DNA from: Bradyrhizobium sp. Gha
GTDB taxonomy: Bacteria; Pseudomonadota; Alphaproteobacteria; Rhizobiales; Xanthobacteraceae
Direction of reading: 5' to 3'
NCBI RefSeq assembly: GCF_900113735.1
Contig: NZ_FOQM01000032.1
Span: 1 to 64,000 of the forward strand
Length of the DNA: 64,000 nt
This document shows, piece after piece, positions 7,657 to 15,505 of the stretch. Within the stretch, counting starts at the first letter, position 1, and each line of letters begins with the position of its first letter. The notes under the pieces were generated by a model that saw nothing but the letters and a program-made list of their open reading frames with translations, was not told the origin of the DNA and ran no database searches. The position numbers were made by a program, and so were the translations under genes.

Positions 7657-7857
7657 TCAACGCCAGAACGAAGGCCTTCTTGGAGATGGCGCTTGGAAGG
7701 GCGCCGCGACGTCTACGGCCCGGTCTGTGCTCACCAGCGCGCAATCGTTGCATTTGAACAACCTAAAGTCGGCTTGTTCGCTCAAGAACTTCATCGGCTC
7801 CAAGCACAGCTCACAGGTCTTGGTGGGATTGTCAGTGCTAGAAAAAATGATTTTCAT
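7657..7857 (-). CDS. Zinc-ribbon-like small protein, MKIIFS family, copy 1 (66 aa)
   Basis: Start MKIIFSSTDNPTKTCELCLE with GTGGAG eight bases upstream; a longer frame begins twelve codons earlier but lacks a site. CELC at residues 15-18 and CNDC near 36-39 form two CxxC pairs. The paralogue at 26711-26908 keeps both pairs and the C-terminal PFQA-x-S-x-[KR]RPS-[FL]-WR tail. It is likely a single-zinc protein; its partner is unknown. Confidence 0.7.
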   Translation of the reverse strand: MKIIFSSTDNPTKTCELCLEPMKFLSEQADFRLFKCNDCALVSTDRAVDVAAPFQAPSPRRPSFWR

Positions 7858-8161
7858 TATGTGCTCCACGAAATGCGCTTCAGGAACGAGCACATAAGAC
7901 GCTGATTCGACGGAGGTGTTAAATCCTCTTTAGGACTAACCTTAAAGCCGCTCGAGCTGTGTTGCCCCGAAGCCGCGGCGATTTCGAGATGGCCGCGGCC
8001 GGCGCATGGTCAAATCAGCCGGGTGAATTCGGCAACAACACATGTGAATCCGGTTGCTGCCTGTTGGGCCGACCGTTCGCGCTGGCGCGGCTACAGCGCG
8101 CGGGCCGCCCGACGAACCTAGGGCATGCCGCGATAGAAGCGCCGACGTAAGCACCTCGCAA

Positions 8162-8266
8162 ATGATCAATTCCAAGCGGCTCGGAAAGGCGGCGAGCTAC
8201 TGCGTATCGTGGCTATGGGTTTATCAGGTGACCATTAGCCAAGCCACCCCGGCGACCATTACATAA
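8162..8266 (+). CDS. YCxSWxW microprotein, copy 2 (34 aa)
   Basis: Reads MINSKRLGKAASYCVSWLWV and ends SQATPATIT. It shares the LGKxASYCxSWxW core with 6251-6373 but has no strong ribosome site. Its last 43 bases overlap, antisense, the 29-residue membrane peptide at 8224-8313, so one of the two may be unused. Confidence 0.4.
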   Translation: MINSKRLGKAASYCVSWLWVYQVTISQATPATIT

Positions 8267-8313
8267 AATCCCGTCAGCGCGATAAGGATAAAAGCTCGCT
8301 CGGTTCTGTCCAT
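8224..8313 (-). CDS. Single-TM peptide (29 aa)
   Basis: From ATG at 8313 with GGGGGA five bases upstream. It begins MDRTERAFILIALTG, runs into FYVMVAGVAWLMVT, and is almost entirely one transmembrane helix after a charged N-terminus. Tiny hydrophobic proteins like this are common in rhizobia and usually unannotated. The clear ribosome site is the main support. Confidence 0.5.
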   Translation of the reverse strand: MDRTERAFILIALTGFYVMVAGVAWLMVT

Positions 8314-8702
8314 GGATTCCCCCTACGCAAAACTACGCAAAATCCTGGCATTTCCAGAAACGAGGTTATCCGCCCGAAGGACCGAATCAACTGCGCTGTC
8401 AATCCCGCTCGCATCTGAGGCTGTGGATAGCGGGGGAAACACAATATGCACCGCGTGAACGGTGGCGGTCAGATCATCGCCGTATCCGGCCGGTCACCCG
8501 GGGGGCATCGGTCGGCTGTGTCCCTTGTGGGAGACTGCCACCGCGGGCGTGCCCACGACCCGAGGCCGGAAGAAAGGTCAATGCTACGTCGCCTTCACAT
8601 AAGCGAAGCACTCGGGAAACGCCCTGCCACTCGTTCTAGAAAGGCAGTGATCATAAGGTGAGGATCGTAGGAAGCGAGGTGAGCGGGGACGTATGGTCCG
8701 AA
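8314..8702. other. Intergenic, no gene seen
   Basis: About 390 bases with no convincing coding frame. An open frame at 8446 starts without a recognisable ribosome site and its product is unlike a folded protein. Confidence 0.35.
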
Positions 8703-8941
8703 ATGAGATTGACATTGGTCTACAGCATTGAGGAAGAGGCGCTCACGTCGGAAAGAGGTTCGCTCACGAGTTCGCGCTAGCTTCCTCCGACGAAGAAGCC
8801 ATGGAAGCGGGCCGAGATGCGTTCGGACAGATAAGGCAGGCCCTTGGCATTGTAGAAGTAAATGACTCTGCCGAACTACACGGCGCTGAGCTTCGAGCCA
8901 TCGTAGGGAAAATGGGAAGCGTCAGTTACGCGCCGGCCTAG
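8703..8941 (+). pseudogene. Small hypothetical protein, one-base frameshift
   Basis: The first frame reads MRLTLVYSIEEEALTSE and then stops. Shifting frame near 8755 restores RFAHEFALASSDEEAMEAGRD, ending SVSYAPA-stop, about 79 residues in all. Both halves are protein-like and the break lies in a GGAAAGAGG stretch. No family is recognised. Confidence 0.45.
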
Positions 8942-9101
8942 TTCTGCCAATCACTGCGTTTTTTTGGCAGAAACCACCTCGACGCATGCTGGCGGTGGTC
9001 AGGTCCGGTCCTATAGAACGCGCCAACGCACCCCCCCCGTCGCGCGTTTGAGGCTTTGGTGGCTGGTAAGCCTCGCTGCCAAAGAACGCACACGGCTCGC
9101 A

Positions 9102-9389
9102 TTAGAGGCCGGGAAACGCCCACACGTTGATGGTGGCGGCGCCATCGCGAAGTTTCTTGATCGGGACGTAATCCGGCGAGTCCCAAAACGCGTGGATAGC
9201 GTCCATGCTCGGGAATTCAAACATGACCACAGGCCGGGTGTCGTGTTCGCCTTCGAAGACGTGCACCTCTGCACGCCTCGCTGCGATCTTACCGCCGGAC
9301 TTGGCTATGAACGGAACGACGGCTTCGCGGTACTTCTGAAACTGCGCTTCGTCGTGAATGGTCGCTTGGACGATGAAATATGCGGTCAT
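9102..9389 (-). CDS. DUF1330 domain protein (95 aa)
   Basis: The product MTAYFIVQATIHDEAQFQKY has the DUF1330 ferredoxin-like layout: first strand, helix with QFQKYREAV, the IAARRAEVHVFEGEHDTRP segment, then FPSMDAIHAFWDSPDYVPIK. A perfect AAGGAGGT lies eight bases before the start. The family is a small dimeric alpha/beta-barrel fold of unknown reaction. It is complete and expected to be expressed. Confidence 0.9.
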   Translation of the reverse strand: MTAYFIVQATIHDEAQFQKYREAVVPFIAKSGGKIAARRAEVHVFEGEHDTRPVVMFEFPSMDAIHAFWDSPDYVPIKKLRDGAATINVWAFPGL

Positions 9390-9498
9390 TACCGAGACCT
9401 CCTTCGAAAAAGTTACATACGCGAATGCCGTCTAACCTAGAGCGGCTTGCGCTCATTGTCGACGGCGTTCCGAATTGCGCGCATTAACAAGGGAAATC

Positions 9499-9591
9499 AT
9501 GCCGACACGACCACAACAATTCCGACCAGCCCAATGGCGGCCCTATAAACGACCGACCCTCGGCGACGCGTTCTACAAGTCGGCGGGCTAG
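9499..9591 (+). pseudogene. HNH endonuclease, N-terminal remnant
   Basis: Reads MPTRPQQFRPAQWRPYKRPT, then DAFYKSAG-stop. It parallels the first 31 residues of the HNH gene at 10287, including the ribosome site. The Trp that follows SG in the other copy is TAG here, after which similarity is lost. This is a truncated tandem duplicate about 790 bases from its partner. Confidence 0.6.
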
Positions 9592-9698
9592 CGGGGCCGG
9601 TGGTGAGTTTTGCGACGTGGCCGTTGGGTAGGTCGCTGTCGTTTAACGGGACACCGGCCGCCGCTTCCTGCTTCGCATGGGCCGAAGCGCTTGAGCGG

Positions 9699-9916
9699 CT
9701 AGCTCGCGTTTAGTTCGTCACGAAAGCGCCGCACCTCGGCTTCGTGCAGTGCCAGCGTATGCACGAGCGTTCGAGCACTCGTTGCGCCTCCGTGGTCTCA
9801 AAGCCTTGACCGGCGAAATTGGCCATCAAGTCTTCCTGGCGGGCAACGAGCCTCCTGCCTTCGGTGGCGTGCCGTTCGGCTTGGGCGAGGCGTTGTTGGA
9901 TCGTCTCCGGGTCCAT
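9699..9916 (-). pseudogene. Small coiled-coil protein, one-base frameshift
   Basis: MDPETIQQRLAQAERHATEG and EAQRVLER read in one frame. A one-base deletion near 9770 then diverts it, while the original tail (TLALHEAEVRRFRDELNAS-stop) continues in the next frame to 9699. The intact product would be about 72 residues and largely helical. It resembles a common small Bradyrhizobium protein of unknown function. Confidence 0.55.
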
Positions 9917-9977
9917 TGAGTCAACTATACATACGGACATTGGTTCGGCGGCGCGCGTAGTTAGCGCTGCGTCTGGC

Positions 9978-10205
9978 TTAGGGACGCTGTCTGGCCACCC
10001 CGGCCGGCGCGGCTACGGTCGGTAGCGGGTCACCGGGAGCCCGGTCAAGCGGTTGATGGGGTCTCGCAAGGCCAGTCGTATACGGCGGCGCGTCGCTGCT
10101 TGCGGTACGAACGTTGACCTTTTCCATCGTAATTGCAGCCGCGATCACGATGACGGAGACCAAAGCGAGTGCAAACAAAATCAAGGCTGTCCGATGGTGA
10201 TCCAT
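9978..10205 (-). CDS. Small membrane protein (75 aa)
   Basis: Start MDHHRTALILFALALVSVIV with GGAGGG eight bases upstream. A single TM segment covers residues 7-26, followed by a Pro-rich tail. It lies between the two HNH remnants on the opposite strand. Function unknown. Confidence 0.6.
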   Translation of the reverse strand: MDHHRTALILFALALVSVIVIAAAITMEKVNVRTASSDAPPYTTGLARPHQPLDRAPGDPLPTVAAPAGVARQRP

Positions 10206-10286
10206 CGAGAACCCTCCGCGAAAGGCGTAACGCGTTAGCGAGGGAGAGAGTTTCATCTGCCTCTTGCACAACCACGAAAGGAAATA

Positions 10287-10735
10287 ATGCCAACACGGTC
10301 TAAACAGTTTAAGCCACCTCAGTGGCGGCCATACGTCAGGCCAGTCTTCAAATCAGATGCCTTCTACAAGTCTTCCGGCTGGCGAGCGCTGCGCGCCGCG
10401 TGCCTTCAGCGCGACGGCAATCGGTGTACAGAACAGTTCTGCACCACACCAACGGACAGGTTGACACACATCACGTCATAGAGCGCGGCACGGTCGGTTC
10501 GACGGACACCTTGGCGAACCTGCGTACACTTTGCTTGCGATGCCATAACGGCAGCATGGCCAGCGAGGCCGGCGCGTGCTGTGAGAAGGCTCATCTGCGT
10601 CGCCATCCGTCGCTTAAGGGTAGGGGGACTAGATTCGTTCTCGCGAAGGCCCTAAGGGCTGATCAGCCCGAAATTTTGCGTATCCACAAAATGAGGAGAT
10701 TCAGAGGTTGGCTCCTGAGGGCGGACCGCTTTTGA
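10287..10735 (+). pseudogene. HNH endonuclease, frameshifted
   Basis: MPTRSKQFKPPQWRPYVRPV, then FYKSSGWRALRAACLQRDGNRC, reads from a start with AAGGAAAT. Near 10460 the frame must shift to reach VDTHHVIERGTVGSTDTLAN followed by LRTLCLRCHN. These two blocks hold the HNH hallmarks: the His pair after VD, the NL-x-x-LC-x-x-CH motif, and the zinc cysteines. Phage and defence elements commonly carry such small nickases. As sequenced it would stop at TAG before the catalytic His. Confidence 0.6.
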
Positions 10736-10875
10736 CCAAAGCTGACTTCCGCAGCCTGCCGAGAATATGTTGTCCCTGAGGAAGTGGACGGCCGGGTTCT
10801 AGTTGCACTCAAGAGCAGCTTCGATGGTCGTGTTTGCGCTCTAGAAGTTTTTGACGGCCTTCCCGGATGTGTCCA

Positions 10876-11037
10876 ATGAAGGCTATTTTGCTGGCGCTTG
10901 GAAGCTGGCTACTTCTGAACGTGCTCTACGTTCTGATCGTCACTCCGCCGCGCCGGAAGAAACCATCATCGCGGCTGGCACGCGTGATCGACGCTGTGAG
11001 GCACTTGATACGAGGCCGGCGTCATCCGCCGTCATGA
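10876..11037 (+). CDS. Small membrane protein (53 aa)
   Basis: MKAILLALGSWLLLNVLYVL is a single TM helix, followed by a strongly basic tail (PPRRKKPSSRLARVIDAVRH). It fits a positive-inside anchor with a cytoplasmic basic segment. No good Shine-Dalgarno site is seen. The intrinsic terminator at 11097 would end its transcript. Confidence 0.45.
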   Translation: MKAILLALGSWLLLNVLYVLIVTPPRRKKPSSRLARVIDAVRHLIRGRRHPPS

Positions 11038-11096
11038 GGGGAGTCGAGGTTGTCTCGGCTACCGCCGCTGTGCGCGGGCATTGCACGCAACACAAG

Positions 11097-11121
11097 GGCA
11101 GCCGGTAGGGCTGCCTTTTTT
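11097..11121 (+). terminator. Rho-independent terminator
   Basis: GGCAGCC-GGTAG-GGCTGCC followed directly by six T residues. This is the clearest intrinsic terminator in the first 30 kb. Confidence 0.8.
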
Positions 11122-11133
11122 ATTGGAGTGATG

Positions 11134-11376
11134 ATGACTGATTATTTCAATCCGCGAGCCGATCTGCGTGCCAATTGGGACCGCGTCACCGGAAATGCAA
11201 GCGGTAGGCCAATGGACCCGGTTTTGGCGAAAGCGATCAAGAATCGCCGAGTGCCGAAGGCGTATGGCGGCGGGGAGGGCGACTACAAAATTAGTAAGCA
11301 GGTTAGCGCCGTCGACACGTTCGTCAAACTGAATCGCAACGGAGACAAACGAACGATCCTAGCTGCGACGTCGTAG
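11134..11376 (+). CDS. Hypothetical protein (80 aa)
   Basis: MTDYFNPRADLRANWDRVTG, then NRRVPKAYGGGEGDYKISKQ, with GGAG five bases upstream. An ATG one codon earlier is the alternative start. The composition is typical of small cytosolic or phage-type proteins. No domain is recognised. Confidence 0.55.
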   Translation: MTDYFNPRADLRANWDRVTGNASGRPMDPVLAKAIKNRRVPKAYGGGEGDYKISKQVSAVDTFVKLNRNGDKRTILAATS

Positions 11377-11392
11377 CGTGTTCGCGGTTGGT

Positions 11393-11575
11393 TCAACGCT
11401 GATGACCGAGCCCGATACCAAGGCTTGATGCCTTCATCCTTAAAGAGGGCGCGCTACGCTTCATCTGCTTGGCGATCTTCACGACCGGCGTCCGTGCCTT
11501 CGAGTGGGCGCGCAATTTCTTCACGTCCGCCGCCGTGTAAGTGCGGCGGGCAATCTTCTTCGTCTTCTTTGGCAT
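11393..11575 (-). CDS. Small basic protein, HTH-like (60 aa)
   Basis: MPKKTKKIARRTYTAADVKK, then VVKIAKQMKRSAPSLRMKAS, ending GIGLGHQR. The Lys/Arg-rich N-terminus, followed by a helix-turn-helix-like repeat of the SANT/GcrA kind, is a frequent small protein in Bradyrhizobium. DNA binding is likely from composition, but the target is unknown. Confidence 0.6.
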   Translation of the reverse strand: MPKKTKKIARRTYTAADVKKLRAHSKARTPVVKIAKQMKRSAPSLRMKASSLGIGLGHQR

Positions 11576-11723
11576 TTGGATTCCCGAGTCGTTGTTGACC
11601 CGGGCCTTCTAATTAACATCGTCGAGAATAACAACCTCGCACTCGTTGCAACACACTTGTCAATATTTTTGTCGACCATGCTCAAAGCTATGTGCGGCCG
11701 GCGAATCGACGTTCTCAATCGCT

Positions 11724-12219
11724 GGCCAATTGCGCACGTTGTCCGGATGGGCGGTCACGGCGATCGCAGCGAAGCTCAAGCTGTCGGAGGCGCGCACCGC
11801 GCTTGCCCGGGAGCAGACCGCCGCCCTCAAGCTCAAGAACATGGTCGCCCGCCGCGAATACGTCAGCTTGGCGGGCGTCCGGCGCGAGGTGGAGACGATG
11901 TTCGGGATGCTGCTCGAACGGCTCCTGTCGCTGCCTGGCCCTCCAGCGCTCGCTTGCCCAGTTGGAAGCCCGCGTCGCGCAGCTCGAACAACCGACCGCG
12001 CAGTGGTTGCCGCTGAAGGCGGCTGCCCATGACGCTGGCGTCAAGTATGAGACCGCCCGCGTGTGGGCGGAGAGTGGCTTCATCGAGGCCCGTCGGGACG
12101 GCAAGCGCTGGCTGGTCAACTTGGTCACCGGACGGCGCGTAAGGACCTCTGGCTTCGCGGGTTGGGTTTCGGTCGTGAAGCCGACCAATAATGCTCCCTC
12201 CGAGCCTTTCGGCTCGTGA
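11724..12219 (+). pseudogene. Phage terminase-small-subunit-like / HTH remnant
   Basis: One frame reads AAKLKLSEARTALAREQTAA, then LKLKNMVARREYVSLAGVRR and EVETMFGMLLERLLSLPG. This resembles the central helical part of lambda Nu1-type packaging proteins. Near 11935 the frame shifts to LQRSLAQLEARVAQLEQ, then PLKAAAHDAGVKYETARVWA, an excisionase-like winged HTH. The N-terminal HTH expected of a terminase is missing. It is probably a prophage leftover; the assignment is tentative. Confidence 0.4.
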
Positions 12220-12321
12220 CCGGGGCTCGGAAATATTGATCCTTCCCTCGACATTCGACGCAATTCCCGGCGCCAAACCAAAGTGCGGCCGGGGCCGCGC
12301 TGATTTAGACCCCCAGGGTTG

Positions 12322-12537
12322 TCAGGCTGCGTGGCGCGGAGACTCCAAAGGAGGCGTTCCCTCCTTGATCAAGCCTCTGATCTGGTCGCGCAGTTCGGGC
12401 GTGTCCTGATGCCGGTGCACCGCCACTGCATGCTGGACCGCTGCTTCTAAGAGTTCGGCCTCGCTGTCGGCGCTGAGGGCGATCGTGCAATTCATGTCAC
12501 TCGGGAACTCACGGCAGTCGATGAACTTTCGTCCCAT
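12322..12537 (-). CDS. DUF1059 domain protein (71 aa)
   Basis: MGRKFIDCREFPSDMNCTIA, then SEAELLEAAVQHAVAVHRHQ, matches the DUF1059 layout with two conserved cysteines and HAVxVH. Start 12537 is chosen because GGAGGAAGCA precedes it; the upstream ATG lies within that ribosome site. Small cytosolic protein of unknown function. Confidence 0.85.
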   Translation of the reverse strand: MGRKFIDCREFPSDMNCTIALSADSEAELLEAAVQHAVAVHRHQDTPELRDQIRGLIKEGTPPLESPRHAA

Positions 12538-12702
12538 TGCTTCCTCCATGCCCGGATGAGAAATCAGGCTCGGAGGTCATCCGGCAACGGTCCGAACCAA
12601 CTCTAACCTCGACATTCCACATTAGGCCTGCACGGTCCGATGCGCAATCGAGGCCGGCGAGCGGCTAAGTCGGGCGCCGTCACAATGGCAGGCGACCGAA
12701 GT

Positions 12703-12795
12703 GGCGGCAGCTCTCATTGAGGTCCGCTTAGCGGGGCATAGCCGGCCAGATTTGCTCACTCTGAGTTCTTCTCATGTTGACCCCAATCCGGTCGA
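12703..12795. repeat. Dispersed repeat A, copy 3, within a 320-base intergenic gap
   Basis: TTGCTCACTCTGAGTTCTTC followed by ATGTTGACCC matches the core of copies 1 and 2. The TTGAGGTCCGCT block matches copy 2. The rest of 12538-12858 shows no gene. Confidence 0.6.
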
Positions 12796-12858
12796 CGCAT
12801 AGCGGGTACGAGCATCGCGGGCCGAGCCCGGTCAGTCGCTAGGCGGACACCCCAGCAA

Positions 12859-13719
12859 TTACGTACATCCTGCCGACATGAGGCGCTCAATCCAAGATAT
12901 TACCGCCCTGACCCGCGCCAGATGCTTGAGATCAGGATGGACCATCAGCCACATCTCACGCGAGAGAATGGGGGTTGCGCCGCTTAAACGCGAAAGTTCA
13001 GGAAAGTTATCCGCTATACGACAGGGTAGCAGCGAGCGGCCCAAGCCGGCACGGACGGCGGTGAGGGCCAACTCCGAGTCATTGACGGTGACAAATGTTT
13101 CCGATTTCGGATCGGACGCTATCGCTTCCGTCATCCAAAGTGCGTGCGGCAAGTTAGACCAGATGGCGTCATAGGTGATCCAAGGCAAATCGTGGTGCCC
13201 CGCTGATGCAGCATATACCGCGTATTCAAAGGTGCCGACACGGCGAGCTACTACCCGATGCTCACTTTCCGGTCGAGTCAGACGCAGTGCGATGTCGGCT
13301 TCCCGGTTTGTCACGCTGAGATTGCGTGGATCGGCGACAAGTTCGATTTGCAACCGCGGGTGCAATTGGAGAAAACCGGGCAATGCGGGGATTAGAATAT
13401 GGTTTAATACTAGCGGCACCGCGGTCACGCGCACTTTGCCGACCTCAACCCTGTCGGCATCCCTTACGCTTTCCTTGATAGCCTCGACATCGAGTTCGAT
13501 GCGCTCGGCTTGAGTGATGACAATCTGCCCACTGTCGGTCGGCGTTAGATTACCAGCGTGGCGCTCGAACAAGCGCACGCCCAGCAGCCGCTCAAGACGC
13601 GCAATGCGACGAGCGACTGTGGTCTCATCCACCCCAAGCTCGCGCGCCGCGCCAGCAATGCGCCCCGAGCGCGCCACCAAGAGAATGTAACGCAGGTCAT
13701 TCCAATCCAAGTCCTGCAT
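12859..13719 (-). CDS. LysR-family transcriptional regulator (286 aa)
   Basis: Residues 5-64 form the LysR winged HTH (YILLVARSGRIAGAARELGV, then TTVARRIARLERLLGVRLFE). The rest is a periplasmic-binding-protein-like effector domain. It is divergent from the SnoaL-like gene at 13853, the classic LysR arrangement, with a TTGC-N11-GCAA dyad directly before its own start. It therefore probably controls itself and that neighbour. The effector is unknown. Confidence 0.93.
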   Translation of the reverse strand: MQDLDWNDLRYILLVARSGRIAGAARELGVDETTVARRIARLERLLGVRLFERHAGNLTPTDSGQIVITQAERIELDVEAIKESVRDADRVEVGKVRVTAVPLVLNHILIPALPGFLQLHPRLQIELVADPRNLSVTNREADIALRLTRPESEHRVVARRVGTFEYAVYAASAGHHDLPWITYDAIWSNLPHALWMTEAIASDPKSETFVTVNDSELALTAVRAGLGRSLLPCRIADNFPELSRLSGATPILSREMWLMVHPDLKHLARVRAVISWIERLMSAGCT

Positions 13720-13721
13720 TT

Positions 13722-13740
13722 TTGCAGTTTAACACAGCAA
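13722..13740. promoter_or_regulatory. Candidate LysR box TTGC-N11-GCAA
   Basis: Perfect four-base dyad with an eleven-base spacer, the T-N11-A architecture of LysR recognition sites. It starts three bases from the regulator's ATG, a position suited to autorepression. A weaker CGGCA-N7-TGCCG dyad lies just downstream. Confidence 0.5.
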
Positions 13741-13852
13741 ACTTGTCGCTCCGGCAGCATTTTTGCCGATGTAAGATTCGCGCCGCGTCGTAGCGTGCGA
13801 CCGAATGGAAATCGATAGAAGTGCGGCAACCACCTGCAAGAGGAGAGGGCCA

Positions 13853-14440
13853 ATGTCGGCTATACTATACCAAACGAGCCTACTCACCTCAGCGATTTTC
13901 GGTTTGGCAGCCAATTTGGTAGTGTTTTCGACGGCTGTTGGTGCCGCCGAGGCGCAAGGGCAAAAACCGATACAAGCTCCAATCACAGGTAGCGAAGATC
14001 TCGGAGACCTAAGCCAGCCTCAACAGGCATTGGCTCAATTTTACCGCGGGTTCAACACTCGTGATTTGAAGATGATCGACGATAACTTTGCTCATTCCGA
14101 TGAGGTCGCCATTGATAATCCTCTCGGAGGGATTCGGCGGGGAGCAGATCAACCACACGCGATGTATCAGGGAGTCTTCAAGAGCCCGGCGGACGTTCAC
14201 GTTGAATTTTGGGACTATACCATACATCGCGCCGGCGATGTATTTTGGGCCGTGGGGCGGGAACGCGGCACGTACCATGATGGTGACGCCGTAAAAAGTC
14301 TGAACGTTCGCACGACCCGCATTTTTCAACTGATCAATGGTCGCTGGCGGCAGATGCACCATCACGGGTCAATCGAAGACGCCAAACTGCTTGGTGATTA
14401 TCAGAGCGCCGTACGATCCGCAGCGTCGAAAACCCAATAG
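13853..14440 (+). CDS. Exported SnoaL/NTF2-like protein (195 aa)
   Basis: An N-terminal hydrophobic signal (LLTSAIFGLAANLVVFSTAVGAAEA) precedes an NTF2-like domain with QALAQFYRGFNTRDLKMIDD, GGIRRGADQPHAMYQGVF and a final strand RWRQMHHHGS. This is the DUF4440/SnoaL pattern of a small cone-shaped fold used for ligand binding or isomerase chemistry. Start 13853 has GAGGAGAGGG close upstream; an ATG 16 codons earlier lacks one. It is divergent from and probably regulated by the LysR gene. Confidence 0.78.
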   Translation: MSAILYQTSLLTSAIFGLAANLVVFSTAVGAAEAQGQKPIQAPITGSEDLGDLSQPQQALAQFYRGFNTRDLKMIDDNFAHSDEVAIDNPLGGIRRGADQPHAMYQGVFKSPADVHVEFWDYTIHRAGDVFWAVGRERGTYHDGDAVKSLNVRTTRIFQLINGRWRQMHHHGSIEDAKLLGDYQSAVRSAASKTQ

Positions 14441-14736
14441 TGCGGGCGCAAACTTGGGCACTCGCTTTTCGAACTTGATTGCGCGTGCCCGAACAGCGCG
14501 AGTGTCCGGTGCTGGGCGGACATATCCACACCCGCCATTGCGGGTAGCTCGGCCCGGACCAATCCTCAACAATTTGCCTAACGACCGCCGGCCCGCGCAC
14601 GAGAGAAGATCTATGGCGGTTCAGTCTGCCCAAGTCACGAGAGAGCCTATGGCGCCTCGGTCCACGCATTGGCAGAGCGGGAGACGGAGGCGCGCAAGGT
14701 CGCCGAAGGGCTTGCCTTGCCGCGTGGCGCAATCGA

Positions 14737-15033
14737 TCAAGCGTCCGGCTTCCCGGCTAACGCCGCTTTCAACCTGACCCCAACACTCGCCAGCGCCAAC
14801 CAGTCTCGCATGAACTCATCGCCAAGCGCTTTGATTTGATCATCTTCCATAGCCGCGACGGCGACCACATGCGAGCAGATGCCCATCTGCTCGAACTTTG
14901 TGCAGTTGCACGACCATTCGGCGTACCGATCCCGCTTCACCAAATTGTCTGGACCGATCAGCCACCCTTCTGGGATTTTGACTATCCGACCGTTCTCTAC
15001 GGTCATGCCGGTTTGAATTTCATACAGGATCAT
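14737..15033 (-). CDS. SWIM-type zinc-finger small protein (98 aa)
   Basis: Residues 41-57 (WSCNCTKFEQMGICSHVVAV) fit the SWIM signature CxC...CxH, a zinc-binding module for DNA or protein contacts. The rest is helical (FMRDWLALASVG). No larger SWIM-containing enzyme is nearby, so this is a stand-alone module. Start may be residue 1 or the Met at residue 10. Confidence 0.65.
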   Translation of the reverse strand: MILYEIQTGMTVENGRIVKIPEGWLIGPDNLVKRDRYAEWSCNCTKFEQMGICSHVVAVAAMEDDQIKALGDEFMRDWLALASVGVRLKAALAGKPDA

Positions 15034-15260
15034 GCGCGCCCCCGCCTCTTGACCAATGGTGATCTCTATGCTTGTGGCCGTGCTGTCGCAACTACGCTGA
15101 GGTTGTCGGCCCTTTGCGCTACACCGGCCGCAGCGCGCTTGGTGTTGAGAACGCTGCGGCTGTCAGTGCTGTTAGTAGCCTCGGCACGTCGCACGAGAGC
15201 GCGAGCATGGCAGCTTGGTGGATGCCGTAGAGATTTGCAGATGTGGACGGCCCCCACTTG

Positions 15261-15440
15261 TCAGGATGGTAGCAGACTTTTGACCTGATCGCTTGCTATC
15301 AGATGTCCGGCCTGTTTGCGCGGACAAAGTCCGCTGGCCAAGATGGTGTTCGCTACGCACGCTCCAAGCACATAGGCAACCTTGATGATGCCAGTGTAAT
15401 CTACGGAAGCTCGCGCGTATCGACCGATCGGTCCTTCCAT
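15261..15440 (-). CDS. Small hypothetical protein with hydrophobic segment (59 aa)
   Basis: MEGPIGRYARASVDYTGIIK, then VAYVLGACVANTILASGLC, from ATG at 15440 with AGGA nine bases upstream. A single moderately hydrophobic helix suggests membrane association. No family is recognised. Confidence 0.4.
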   Translation of the reverse strand: MEGPIGRYARASVDYTGIIKVAYVLGACVANTILASGLCPRKQAGHLIASDQVKSLLPS

Positions 15441-15505
15441 CTACTGCGTCCTGCAAGTTCGTAGGCTATCCGCCGAGCAACCTCGCTCGCGGTGCCGATT
15501 TCAGA

